Origin: Azospirillum sp. OGB3
GTDB taxonomy: Bacteria; Pseudomonadota; Alphaproteobacteria; Azospirillales; Azospirillaceae
Length of the DNA stretch: 64,000 nucleotides
Direction of reading: 5' to 3'
Assembly (NCBI RefSeq): GCF_014192915.1
Contig: NZ_JACHYN010000018.1
Coordinates: 8,261 to 72,260, forward strand
The notes under the pieces are model-generated. The model did no database searches, was not told where the DNA came from, and saw nothing but the letters and a program-made list of their open reading frames with translations. A program made the position numbers and the translations under genes. Positions 49,349 through 57,812 of this stretch are shown piece by piece. The stretch's first letter is position 1. Each line of letters starts with the position of its first letter.

Positions 49349-49402
49349 CCCAATCCCAAGGGGAGCACGCCTCCCCATCGGGAAATGGCGTGCTCTCCGT
49401 CC
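49349..49402 (+). promoter_or_regulatory. Structured leader element, copy 11
   Basis: Perfect 9-bp outer stem GAGCACGCC (49363-49371) with GGCGTGCTC (49387-49395), inner TCCCCATCGGGA. The longest conserved stem in the set. Ends 14 nt before the start at 49417. Confidence 0.75.
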
Positions 49403-49416
49403 AAGGAGGACTTTCG

Positions 49417-49965
49417 ATGTGCACTCCACAAGAAGCCGTCCGACGTTTCGTCACGTCTGATGGCTTCACCTGCTTCCACCTGGATGGCGTCTGGCGCGAT
49501 TCGATCATGGCTCGGCTCGTCGATACGAGCTGGGACGGCGGCGACTGCGGCCCGATCGGAGACGACGGCCCGTTGCAGGGCATCCTCGATGTCGTGCAGC
49601 CAGTGCTTCACGTCACGTGGATCGACGGCCCGCGCCAAGGCCAGGTGGCGAACATCCCCATGATCGCAGTCCCGCGGTTGGTCAACATCGGTGACCGATG
49701 GATCAGCGGCTGGCGACTGGTCGCGGGCGAGGCTCCTTCGTGGGTTACCGAGGTACTCCAGTATGCCCTGAACGAAGGGTCAGCTCTGGAAGGGGCCCGC
49801 TTCATCGCCGACGAGATCGGCGACGAACTGGACCGGGGCGACGACCAGCCCAACTTAAAATTCAGGATCGATTACCTGCCGTCCAGGCCCCCTCCGAAGG
49901 TCCTGGGCAAGCAGGCAATGCAGGAGGCGCTGGCGTCGGAACAGGACGTCCTGTCAACGCCCTGA
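49417..49965 (+). CDS. Hypothetical protein
   Basis: 182 residues from the ATG at 49417 (AAGGAGGA upstream). Alpha/beta; MIAVPRLVNIGDRWISGWRL and an acidic DEIGDELDRGDDQ. Not recognised. Last gene of this plus-strand run, closed by a terminator. Confidence 0.55.
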   Translation: MCTPQEAVRRFVTSDGFTCFHLDGVWRDSIMARLVDTSWDGGDCGPIGDDGPLQGILDVVQPVLHVTWIDGPRQGQVANIPMIAVPRLVNIGDRWISGWRLVAGEAPSWVTEVLQYALNEGSALEGARFIADEIGDELDRGDDQPNLKFRIDYLPSRPPPKVLGKQAMQEALASEQDVLSTP

Positions 49966-49977
49966 GCCTCCCATCGG

Positions 49978-50006
49978 CCCTTCATCACCCCTGTGGTGGT
50001 GAGGGG
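49978..50006. terminator. Hairpin between converging genes
   Basis: CCCTTCATCACC and GGTGGTGAGGGG arms with G-T pairs and a short loop, followed by CCGTCCTTCC. It can serve both the plus-strand gene ending at 49965 and the Crp/Fnr gene ending at 49985. Confidence 0.55.
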
Positions 50007-50719
50007 CCGTCCTTCCTTGCCGCGACACCGTCCACCACCCCACGAAGACCGTCCTCGTTCAGAACGGTCACATAGCCCGCGTCGTAATCGATCAGCCCCT
50101 CTGAGGCGAACGCCCGCATCGTTTTGTTCACGTACTCCCGGGTGAGCCCGAGCCTCATCCCCAAAGACGACTGATTTATGGGTTCCCGAATTCGCCGGCC
50201 GCCGTCGAAGGGAGTTCCGTTGCTGGCCATGCTCAACAGTGCCATCGCTACCCGCTGCACCCCATTCAATAGGAACATCGTTTCCATGTTGGAACTGACG
50301 TAACGGCAGCGTTCGGCCAAGACGGTGGCAAAGCGCAGGCACACCCGCGGGAACTGTTCCAGGTAGCGCAGGAAGTCGTCCCGAAGCACGAGGAACAACT
50401 CCGCCTTGGTGTGGGCGCGCACCGTTGCCGTGCGCTCCTTCCCATCCATAACCGCGATGTCGCCGATCACCGATCCGCGCCGAAGGACGTTCAACATGAG
50501 GACGTTGCCGTCCCGACCGTTCGCGTACACGCCGAGTTCGCCATCCAGGACGACGTAGAGGCCGTCCGGCAAATCACCGGAATTGAACAGGGTTTCGCCC
50601 CGCTTCTTCCGTACGACGGATCCGATCTCGGCCAACGACTGCAGGCTCTGTTCATCCAGCACGGAGAACACGTCGGTCCGGCGCAGCGTCGCCATCTGCA
50701 TGCCGCTCAGACTGGTCAC
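49985..50719 (-). CDS. Crp/Fnr family transcription regulator
   Basis: 244 residues: a cyclic-nucleotide-binding-type beta barrel (ETLFNSGDLPDGLYVVLDGE ... RGSVIGDIAVMDG ... RTATVRAHT), the long helix LRYLEQFPRVCLRFATVLAE and a winged helix (INQSSLGMRLGLTREYVNKT). The cAMP-contact residues of Crp are not clearly kept and there are no Fnr cysteines, so the ligand is unknown. It could bind palindromes in this window, but the shared palindrome at 17171 does not look like a classical Crp/Fnr box. Confidence 0.8.
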   Translation of the reverse strand: MTSLSGMQMATLRRTDVFSVLDEQSLQSLAEIGSVVRKKRGETLFNSGDLPDGLYVVLDGELGVYANGRDGNVLMLNVLRRGSVIGDIAVMDGKERTATVRAHTKAELFLVLRDDFLRYLEQFPRVCLRFATVLAERCRYVSSNMETMFLLNGVQRVAMALLSMASNGTPFDGGRRIREPINQSSLGMRLGLTREYVNKTMRAFASEGLIDYDAGYVTVLNEDGLRGVVDGVAARKDGPSPPQG

Positions 50720-50857
50720 ATCGACTCCTGCTCACACAATCAAAAGTCACACCCGCCGCAACTCTAACCGATAGGTGCAATCGGTGTGAATAGGTTCACA
50801 CCCTTTCGATTATCGTTTGAGTTATAACGAAATTCGAACAGATATACGACGAAGGCA

Positions 50858-51169
50858 ATGATTCTACCGGTTACCAAATCCAGTCGACGCGTGACGATCC
50901 GAGGCGATGCGACCATCATCCAGCTTGAAGATGATTTCTGGTCAGCACTGGACAACATCGCGACCCAAGCTGGCAAGAAAACGCCGGATTTCATCCGGAG
51001 CCTCTATGATTTCGCGCAGCCATGCCTTTGCGATGACGTCGATTTCCCGACGTTCCTTCGGGTATACGCTATGCGACACACCACCAACCAGCATGACCTC
51101 GACTACGATATCAGTGATCCCGCGAATCGCTCAGTCGATTTTTCTCCCTTCACGCCCGTAATTCTGTAG
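50858..51169 (+). CDS. Ribbon-helix-helix domain protein
   Basis: 103 residues. RRVTIRGDATIIQLEDDFWS then ALDNIATQAGKKTPDFIRSL matches the RHH_4 pattern (strand, helix, helix, and a later FPTFLRVYAMR segment). Divergent from the Crp/Fnr gene, so the region 50720-50857 holds both promoters. The next gene, FlhC-like, follows 57 nt later. Confidence 0.65.
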   Translation: MILPVTKSSRRVTIRGDATIIQLEDDFWSALDNIATQAGKKTPDFIRSLYDFAQPCLCDDVDFPTFLRVYAMRHTTNQHDLDYDISDPANRSVDFSPFTPVIL

Positions 51170-51226
51170 CTCTGATCACACTTCGCGATCCTTTAGAGCT
51201 GCACTTAAGGACAAGGACTGTCGGAT

Positions 51227-51793
51227 ATGCAACCCAGCCTCAAGAACACCTCGACGTCGGTGAACGACATGGAGACGTTTGATTTGGCTGCCCGAATGGC
51301 ATTGCGGCACTTCCCGGTCGCCCTCATTCGCATCCAGACGGGCCTTCCCGCAGAGACGGTGGACGAACTGTACCAACAGGCGCACAACGCGCCTCCGCCG
51401 CCGCCTCCGCCCCTTCCGAAGGCGCTTGATCTGATCGCCACACCGGAAGCCGCAGCCCGCGCGACCAGCTTCCTGGCCCACTACCTGCGCCTAGCCGGAC
51501 CGGCCGCCTATCGTCGGATCGATATCGAGGCGCTGATGTTTGCGCATGACCTTCATCTCGCGGCCCGCGACGACGCCAAGCAGACCGAAACCGTTCTCCG
51601 GGCGTGGGTGCTGGCGCGCGAGATGCGCTGCCGCACCCTCACGTTCCAACTCTGCTCCTGTGGTCGGGAATTTCTGGCACACGCGGACCAGAAGCTGCCG
51701 GCAGCCTGTCACTTCTGCAGCCCGCGGCCGGCCGTGGCAACGCGCTCGGCCGGCGGCGAGAAAAGCAGCGAGGTACGGCTGGCCAACGGCTGA
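51227..51793 (+). CDS. Second FlhC-like transcription activator
   Basis: 188 residues. MALRHFPVALIRIQTGLPAE (start of the fold), AYRRIDIEALMFAHDLHLA and TVLRAWVLAREMRCRTLTF follow FlhC, and the zinc site is Cys143, Cys145, Cys161, Cys164 (CSCGREFL ... ACHFC), very close to the SCNCC ... CSLC of FlhC itself. A Pro run (PPPPPPPLP) occurs near residue 60. No FlhD-like gene is adjacent; it may pair with the FlhD-like protein at 4585 or act alone. AAGGA before the ATG. Confidence 0.75.
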   Translation: MQPSLKNTSTSVNDMETFDLAARMALRHFPVALIRIQTGLPAETVDELYQQAHNAPPPPPPPLPKALDLIATPEAAARATSFLAHYLRLAGPAAYRRIDIEALMFAHDLHLAARDDAKQTETVLRAWVLAREMRCRTLTFQLCSCGREFLAHADQKLPAACHFCSPRPAVATRSAGGEKSSEVRLANG

Positions 51794-51836
51794 CATACTC
51801 GGCGACCGTTCGAAACAGGCCACTGGATACACCGTG

Positions 51837-52142
51837 TCATCGCCGGTCGGATCGGGGCGTTTGGTAAGCCCACATCCGCCGGCCTGACCAGGCCGGAAGA
51901 CGATGGTAGAGCGCCGAACACGCAAGTGCCAAGGTGAGCGGATACACCACCGGCTTTCCGTCGCTGCTGCGACGACCGGTTTTGTAGTGCTTGATGGAGT
52001 CCACCGACAGTCCCAACGCTTCCGCCGCTTCCTCCCGCGTCCTGTACCCCATGGCATCCATCCAATCGTTGAACGCCTCGGGCGTCATGGCGCCCCAGCC
52101 ATGCTCAGCGTCGGTACCAGATTCCGGCGGCTTGCTGCTCAT
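51837..52142 (-). CDS. Small helix-turn-helix protein
   Basis: 101 residues from the ATG at 52142 (GAGG upstream). MGYRTREEAAEALGLSVDSI KHYKTGRRSS is a Cro/C1-type helix-turn-helix that recognises DNA, followed by a helical segment. A small repressor is likely. Confidence 0.65.
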   Translation of the reverse strand: MSSKPPESGTDAEHGWGAMTPEAFNDWMDAMGYRTREEAAEALGLSVDSIKHYKTGRRSSDGKPVVYPLTLALACSALYHRLPAWSGRRMWAYQTPRSDRR

Positions 52143-52191
52143 GTCGTCTTGTCCTCGGTCTCCCCGACGACGTGCCGGGCCGGCCACAGGT

Positions 52192-52479
52192 TTACGCCGC
52201 CACTTTCAGATCGACAACACGCGAGCGAAGCTCGGCCCTGGTTGGTCGCACAGCGCGGCTAATGTGCAGAGCGTAGACGGCGACAGCTTTCCAGTAGACG
52301 GCCAAGGGCCCCTTCTTGCTCGCCCACGACTTATCGGCCCTGACCTTCGCATCCTGGTACAGGTCACGCAGAACCTGCGCGAGAATGAGCCGGACTTCAG
52401 GTGGAAGGTCGAGCAGGCGGGCGGTGGCAGGCAGGGCCAGGATCGGGTTTCGGACCTCAGGGCGCGAACTGCGGTTCAT
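52192..52479 (-). CDS. Hypothetical protein
   Basis: 95 residues from the ATG at 52479 (GAGG upstream); 52497 is possible. Basic and helical (VRLILAQVLRDLYQDAKVRA). Not recognised. Lies between the helix-turn-helix gene and the methyltransferase and is probably co-transcribed with both. Confidence 0.5.
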   Translation of the reverse strand: MNRSSRPEVRNPILALPATARLLDLPPEVRLILAQVLRDLYQDAKVRADKSWASKKGPLAVYWKAVAVYALHISRAVRPTRAELRSRVVDLKVAA

Positions 52480-52533
52480 CGTCATTTCCTCGTTCATGTT
52501 CGGTGGTTAGAGAAGAGGGGGAGGGGACCGCCC

Positions 52534-54567
52534 TTAGGCGGCCAGCTCCTGCCGGCGGCGCGGCGGGGAGTTTGCCGCCACCAGGACACGGGCCAACTCC
52601 GGACACACGCTGTTGCCGATGCGCGCAATCTGCTGCTCCTGGGTCAGCGTCCGGCCGTTGGACGTGCGGTCGATGACGTATTCCGGCGGGAACCCTTGAA
52701 TGAGCTTCAGTTCCTGGGGGACCAGCATCCTCATCGACAAATCGACGATCTGGAACCACCCGCCATTCACGCGGCACAGGCCAAGAAGGTGCGGCAGATC
52801 GGTGGCGGGGCCATCGTAGCCGAGCTGGGCGGCGAGCGCGGTCAGGAAGGCGTCAGGTTCAGCGGGCGGCAGCTTGCGCAGGCCGCGCGTGTTCTTCCAA
52901 TCAACGCGGGCCAGGAACCGCCGTACGGCGCGAACCTGCTCATGCAGGCGCTTGGGGACCGCGGTCAGAAGGGCGTCTTCGAAGGGAACCACCTCGCCGA
53001 GGACGGCAGCACCAACAGGTTCAAGCCGCGTTTGGACGAGCCCTTGGTGCATCCCTGACGCTAGAACCGCGGGCGCCGGCCGGTCGAGGGGCCTGCCGTC
53101 CTTGCAGGTGCCCTTCAACACCACAATGTGGGCGCCGTGCAGCCCCTGGGCGTTGCGCGTTTCGGCTGTCCCGGGCGCTTCCTTCGTATCCGGCCCGATG
53201 CTGTTACCAGGGAGCCGTTGGAGGGCAGCGAGCACCGGCTGCTGGTGGCTGCCCGTGGTCGTGATGGTGGAGGCGGGGCCTCGCAGGCTGTGCCCGATCT
53301 CACCGGTGTTGTGCTGAGCGAGGTAGGCGACATTGGTAGGCCCCCTGTCCGACAGCGGGCGAGCCTGGGCGGTCAGCAGAGCACTCTCGTTCTTGGTGAC
53401 GATCGTCGGGTGCGGCCCGCGCGGATCGCGAACTTTGATGGAGCGGCTGCCGCGCTGCGTGATCTGGGTTGTCGTCGCCATCACGAGCCCGTGGGCATCG
53501 CGGGCTGCGGTGATCGTCTTGGCCGGTTCGGTCGAGGCGAAGCCCCGGAATCCCTTACCGGCGTGGTTGAGCGTAGCGACAAAAGGTTCATGACCGTCGC
53601 GCATGGACGAGGCGATCATGAAGCGATGGGTGCCGTGGGCCAGCCGATCCAATGTGGCGTCCACAAGCGGTTTCGTCCGCCCAAAGATGCTCCTGGTCGG
53701 CAAGGAGAAGTCAATGCAGGTAGACGCCCAAGTGTAGGGCTTCAACTGGCCCGAGCGCACCTCGTCGGAGCGCGGGTCGCCATGCGTCGGCTCCGGCCAG
53801 ACGACTGGGAGCCCATCGCGGCGAGCAACGATGAACAGGCGGGTCCGGATTGTCGGAACGCCGTAATGATGGGCTGGCAAGGAGCGGAACTCCAGCTGGT
53901 AGCCGAGCCGCTCCAGTTCGCCCTGCCATTGCCGAAAATAGAGCCCTTGAAGCGACTTGACCGGCTCACTCAGACTATCCGGTGCCACAGCAGAGCCATC
54001 CGGGAATGGGTACAGGATCGGCTCATCCAGCGTAGGTCCAGCCGTAAGCATTTCAGAAACATTCTCGACGTAAATAACCTTCGGTCGCTGCCATTCTGGC
54101 AGTCGTGCCCATTTAATGACAACCCACATCAACCCTCTAATCTTCGGGCTACGAAGTGATTTGCCAGAAGCTTTAGAAAAATGCCGACAATCTGGTGAGG
54201 CCCACAGGTTGCGTATACTTCTTCCACGGCATACTATATGTGGTTCCACTTCGTATACGTCGCTATGAAAATGCTCCGTTCTCGGATGGTTAATCTCATG
54301 CATGGCAATAGCGGCTGCATCGTGGTTAACCGCTAGATCGACGGGCTTTCCAAGCGCCTGCTCTATTCCTTCAGATGCGCCACCACCTCCCGCGAAGAGG
54401 TCAACATCAAGCTCATCGTCAGCTGTGGACTTTAATGACAGTGAAAATTGCCTGCCGTGACTTTCAGTTCGCGGCTGCGCGCGCCGCATTCCGTTGCGAC
54501 GTTGCGCACGAGACCGGGCAGGCGCTTGAGGGGCACGGAAGGGCAGGGGACGGACGAGCATAGCCAT
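52534..54567 (-). CDS. DNA (cytosine-5) methyltransferase, phage type
   Basis: 677 residues. DLFAGGGGASEGIEQALG (from residue 56) is motif I, ASPDCRHFSKASG (Cys127) is motif IV in the SPDC form used by many phage enzymes, VIYVENVSEM is motif VI, and IRTRLFIVARRDG is motif VIII; QQIARIGNSVCPELA is motif X. A large target-recognition region lies between. Near the N-terminus RQFSLSL (39-45) resembles the clamp-binding hexapeptide. GAGG precedes the ATG. Orphan, no restriction partner seen. The 3-prime neighbours are the small regulators above. Confidence 0.85.
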   Translation of the reverse strand: MAMLVRPLPFRAPQAPARSRAQRRNGMRRAQPRTESHGRQFSLSLKSTADDELDVDLFAGGGGASEGIEQALGKPVDLAVNHDAAAIAMHEINHPRTEHFHSDVYEVEPHIVCRGRSIRNLWASPDCRHFSKASGKSLRSPKIRGLMWVVIKWARLPEWQRPKVIYVENVSEMLTAGPTLDEPILYPFPDGSAVAPDSLSEPVKSLQGLYFRQWQGELERLGYQLEFRSLPAHHYGVPTIRTRLFIVARRDGLPVVWPEPTHGDPRSDEVRSGQLKPYTWASTCIDFSLPTRSIFGRTKPLVDATLDRLAHGTHRFMIASSMRDGHEPFVATLNHAGKGFRGFASTEPAKTITAARDAHGLVMATTTQITQRGSRSIKVRDPRGPHPTIVTKNESALLTAQARPLSDRGPTNVAYLAQHNTGEIGHSLRGPASTITTTGSHQQPVLAALQRLPGNSIGPDTKEAPGTAETRNAQGLHGAHIVVLKGTCKDGRPLDRPAPAVLASGMHQGLVQTRLEPVGAAVLGEVVPFEDALLTAVPKRLHEQVRAVRRFLARVDWKNTRGLRKLPPAEPDAFLTALAAQLGYDGPATDLPHLLGLCRVNGGWFQIVDLSMRMLVPQELKLIQGFPPEYVIDRTSNGRTLTQEQQIARIGNSVCPELARVLVAANSPPRRRQELAA

Positions 54568-54719
54568 CGACAGAACCTCGGGGGCGGGCAGGAAGGTGCG
54601 GGGAATTTTTCCTCGACAGCCCCGCTATACCCCTTGACCTGCGACGAGCGCAAGGGTAATTTTTCCCCGTTGTCCCGCCGAGGCTGAGCCTGCGGCTTTA
54701 GCGCAAAGAGGCTTGTATC

Positions 54720-55592
54720 ATGGCCGCTTCCACGCAGTTCTCCCGCATGGTCCCGCCCCCCGTCGCCGGGGAAAATGTCCCCGCGAAGGCTGTGCTTGTC
54801 CGTGGCATTCCCCTGCACGTCGCTGACCAGGCGCTGCACGCCATCCACTTCGGCTACTGTCCGGTTTCTTCGACCGGATACTGGTCTCACTATGGGCAGT
54901 CGCTTCCGTCCCCTGCCGCGCTTGAGGACATCGCCCGGGAGGCGGACAGGCAGCGGGCTTCCGCGCTTCAGCGGCTGCGTGAAGCGAAGGCGATGTCGCC
55001 CAAAGGCCGCACCCTAGACCAGCGGTTTTCGGATTTCGTTTCACTCGAAGGCGCAATCTCCGCCGCCGTCAACCACGCCTACCTCGCGCCGCCGGCAGAC
55101 CAGGACAGACTGCTGCGGGAGATCGCCACCGCGACGCAGGCGCTGGAGCCCTTCCTGAAGCCGGGACACGCCAAGCCGGCCAACCCCGGCTCGCACTGGA
55201 CCACCGAGCTGCTGGTCGAACGCGCACAGGCCTACCACGGCCTCTGCGCCCTGACGTGCCGCCTGCTCGCACGGCTGCACCAGCGTGGCAAGGCCGTCGA
55301 CCTCGCCGCATGGACCGCCTTCGTCAACGCCCTCCCCGGCGGCCCCGGCTTCTCCATGCGCCCGCCCACCGTGCTCTTGAAGCTTCTTGGCCAGGTCGAG
55401 GACAAGGAGACCGGCGACAAGAATGACGCGCCGAAGCTGGAGGTGCATAGCGCAGCCGCTCCACGGCCCACCCACGACATCGAGGAGGATCAGGCCGCGC
55501 CAAAGATTGACCTCCCTCCGGCGGAGCTGGTGGCCGCCGCCTCCGCACCGGTCTGGGCCGTGGACAAGCGCGGTCAGTTCTCATTGTTCTGA
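54720..55592 (+). CDS. Hypothetical protein ending in a clamp-binding-like tail
   Basis: 290 residues. Helical N-terminal and middle domain (LEDIAREADRQRASALQRLR, VERAQAYHGLCALTCRLLAR), acidic linker and the end KRGQFSLF, which fits the sliding-clamp binding pentapeptide. AGAGG before the ATG. It lies between a C5 (divergent) and an N4/N6 methyltransferase, as does the unrelated clamp-tailed protein at 22555. The divergent promoters lie in 54568-54719. Confidence 0.6.
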   Translation: MAASTQFSRMVPPPVAGENVPAKAVLVRGIPLHVADQALHAIHFGYCPVSSTGYWSHYGQSLPSPAALEDIAREADRQRASALQRLREAKAMSPKGRTLDQRFSDFVSLEGAISAAVNHAYLAPPADQDRLLREIATATQALEPFLKPGHAKPANPGSHWTTELLVERAQAYHGLCALTCRLLARLHQRGKAVDLAAWTAFVNALPGGPGFSMRPPTVLLKLLGQVEDKETGDKNDAPKLEVHSAAAPRPTHDIEEDQAAPKIDLPPAELVAAASAPVWAVDKRGQFSLF

Positions 55593-55606
55593 GGAAAGCC
55601 CCAGGA

Positions 55607-56956
55607 ATGCCGACACACGACAACAAAGGAGGGCTGGTCAACAGCCCGTCTCCTGGCGCTCTGAAGGCGCGAGTCCGCCGCGTCGAGCGCGGACGCCGGA
55701 GCGAGGCCGAGGCCAGCGCCATGACACCCAAGCCCTCGCTGCAGGGACTCATGCAGCTTCCGCTGCTGGAGGAAATCGACACCCTGGGCGGACGAGCCCG
55801 ACCCGGTGAGCTGTACGAGCGGCTGGCCGCTCGACTGGACGTGCCAGCGCCCCTGCTCGAAGAGACCAGGCAATGCGCCGATGGGCAGACCTACAACGTC
55901 TTCCGGCAGGCGGTCAGGTGGGCGCGGCAGACTGCAGTCATGCAAGGCCTCATCCACAATGGCGAACGCGGAATCTGGGAACTGGCCGATCCGGGCTATG
56001 CAAAGCTCCAAAAAGCCCGCCGGGGCATAACCGTCCTCGTTTACACCCTGGATGGGGGCCTTGCCCTGTGGGGCCACGCGGAGGATTGCGCGTCGGCCAT
56101 TGAGCGGGGCTCCTTGAACTTGATCCTGACGTCGCCGCCATATCCTGTCGTCAACCGCGCCTACGGCAAATTGTCCGTCCCTGAGTGGCTGTCCTGGATG
56201 AGCCGGCTCACGACGCTTTGGCGCGAGCTCTTGACCGACGATGGCACACTGGCCCTCAACCTCGGCGATGTGTTCGTGGGAGGGACGCCCTGCCTCAGCC
56301 CTTACGTTGAGCGTTACACCCTGGACGCCATCGACACGCATGGCATGTTCCTCGCTGGCCGGATGCGCTGGCATAGTCCGACACGCCTCGGGCATATTGA
56401 ATGGACGGCGAAGCGCCGCGTGCGCCCGCGGAACACGCTGGAGCACATCCTGCTGCTGTCCAAGACCCCACACCCGGATTGGGACACGCGCCGGCTGCCT
56501 CCCGAGCCTTACAGCCAGCGGACGATCGACGGCTGGGAAGCCGCGCAGAAGCGGGGACGCAATCGCCGTCCATCGGGCTACGACATCAACGAACAGGCTT
56601 TCGCGCCCACCGGCGACGGCCCGCTGCCGGGCAACCTGATCGTCGCCGCCGGCGCTCCCGGCAACGACCGCTACAGCCGCCGCTGCCGCGCCGCCGGCGT
56701 CCAGCCGCACCCGGCACGGTTCAGCGAGGAAGTGCCCAAGCGGATCATTCTGCTCACTACGAAGCCCGGCGATATGGTCCACGACCCCATGTGCGGATCC
56801 AACACCACCGGCAAGGTCGCGCTGGATCTGGGACGGCGATTCATCGCGTCGGACGTGATGCTCTCCTATGTCGACCAATCTGGCATGCGGTTCGACGACC
56901 GTCCCGATTTCCGCCGTCATACCCTCCCCACTGGGGCCGTCAGCGTTGTCACCTAA
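55607..56956 (+). CDS. Site-specific DNA methyltransferase, N4/N6 type, paralogue of 23076
   Basis: 449 residues. After a basic leader, MQLPLLEEIDTLGGRARPGE begins the Mrr-like winged helix; TSPPYP is at 175-180 and HDPMCGSNTTG is the SAM site near residue 390 (beta-class order). Similar along its length to the enzyme at 23076 (same order of blocks, e.g. RYSRRCRAAGVQPHPARF against RYCRDHGLPAHPARF). GAGGAAAG before the ATG, 14 nt after the clamp-tailed gene. Confidence 0.8.
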   Translation: MPTHDNKGGLVNSPSPGALKARVRRVERGRRSEAEASAMTPKPSLQGLMQLPLLEEIDTLGGRARPGELYERLAARLDVPAPLLEETRQCADGQTYNVFRQAVRWARQTAVMQGLIHNGERGIWELADPGYAKLQKARRGITVLVYTLDGGLALWGHAEDCASAIERGSLNLILTSPPYPVVNRAYGKLSVPEWLSWMSRLTTLWRELLTDDGTLALNLGDVFVGGTPCLSPYVERYTLDAIDTHGMFLAGRMRWHSPTRLGHIEWTAKRRVRPRNTLEHILLLSKTPHPDWDTRRLPPEPYSQRTIDGWEAAQKRGRNRRPSGYDINEQAFAPTGDGPLPGNLIVAAGAPGNDRYSRRCRAAGVQPHPARFSEEVPKRIILLTTKPGDMVHDPMCGSNTTGKVALDLGRRFIASDVMLSYVDQSGMRFDDRPDFRRHTLPTGAVSVVT

Positions 56957-57011
56957 AGCGTATGCGCCAAGCCTCTGACCACGCTGCCGCCGTCCAGAGC
57001 GATAGGGGCAT

Positions 57012-57030
57012 CCCGCACGTGACGTGCGGG
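57012..57030 (+). terminator. Hairpin after the methyltransferase gene
   Basis: CCCGCACG and CGTGCGGG arms around TGA. No T-run; may mark the end of the modification block. Confidence 0.45.
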
Positions 57031-57172
57031 TAGGTCCCCTGAGGTGTGGCGCTCACGTCATGACCGGCCGTGCGATCTGGGCGCCGGCACTACGAAAGCG
57101 CCATGCACGAATGAACTCGTTAACCTCTGTCGCTGCATCATTGGATTAACACGAAGCAACCTGTGATTGCTC

Positions 57173-57496
57173 ATGTCACCCGAACACAACATTTCTAGAA
57201 TGGTTAGCCCCACGAAGTATCAGACGGACACGTTGGGCTTCGTCGTTGATAACCGTGGGCGCTGGCTGCGCCTCTGCAGCCATGACGGCACCGTTCGCAC
57301 GTTTTGGGCGCTGAACGAATTGGATGCGCAGGCCTATGTGACGGCCCTTACGGGCGAAGAATACGGCACCAATGTGCCGGTGACTCCGGAAATCGCCGAA
57401 CGCTGCGCACCTCCAGAGACGACGGCGAATTACACGCTGGCACGCCGGTGGGAGGCCGAGCGCGACGCGGAGATGCTGAGCCTCGTCAGCCTGTAA
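57173..57496 (+). CDS. Hypothetical protein
   Basis: 107 residues from the ATG at 57173 (57200 also possible; no good ribosome binding site). Soluble alpha/beta; LGFVVDNRGRWLRLCSHDGT. Not recognised. Confidence 0.45.
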   Translation: MSPEHNISRMVSPTKYQTDTLGFVVDNRGRWLRLCSHDGTVRTFWALNELDAQAYVTALTGEEYGTNVPVTPEIAERCAPPETTANYTLARRWEAERDAEMLSLVSL

Positions 57497-57812
57497 CATC
57501 AAACCCATCCACGCCGGCATGAACCGGCCTCATCTGTGGCGAACATGAGGGACATGCCGGGGACGACCATCACCGCGCCTTATCCGTCGGCGATCTGTGG
57601 ATCGACCGCAGCGATGCCGTCGCTCACTGTTTAGTTCGGAAGCTGGTAGATCATCACAAACATTTCTCCGTCGTCGCACTTTGACGCTCAATAAATATTG
57701 CAAAAACCGCTTAGTATACGTTGATTTTAGCCCGTTACGGGCTTTTACGATTGATGCGCCCTGTACGATATAGTAGGCTCCTGTCATAGAGTCCTCAATC
57801 AATGGCGCTGCC
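57497..57812 (+). promoter_or_regulatory. Regulatory region of the DndC-like gene with two motifs
   Basis: GTTGATT followed by AGCCCGTTACGGGCT (57729-57743), a perfect 6-bp palindrome around TTA, and then TGATGCGCCCTGTACGATAT (57752-57771), identical to the motif before the C5 methyltransferase at 21008-21025. The first palindrome recurs at 61024 before another gene. No gene in this stretch. Confidence 0.6.

Noticed and set aside
44498..49402. Integron gene cassettes with attC sites
   Set aside because: Small genes each followed by a palindrome in one orientation recall cassettes, but the palindromes lack the RYYYAAC and GTTRRRY ends, lie upstream of ribosome binding sites, and no integron integrase was seen.
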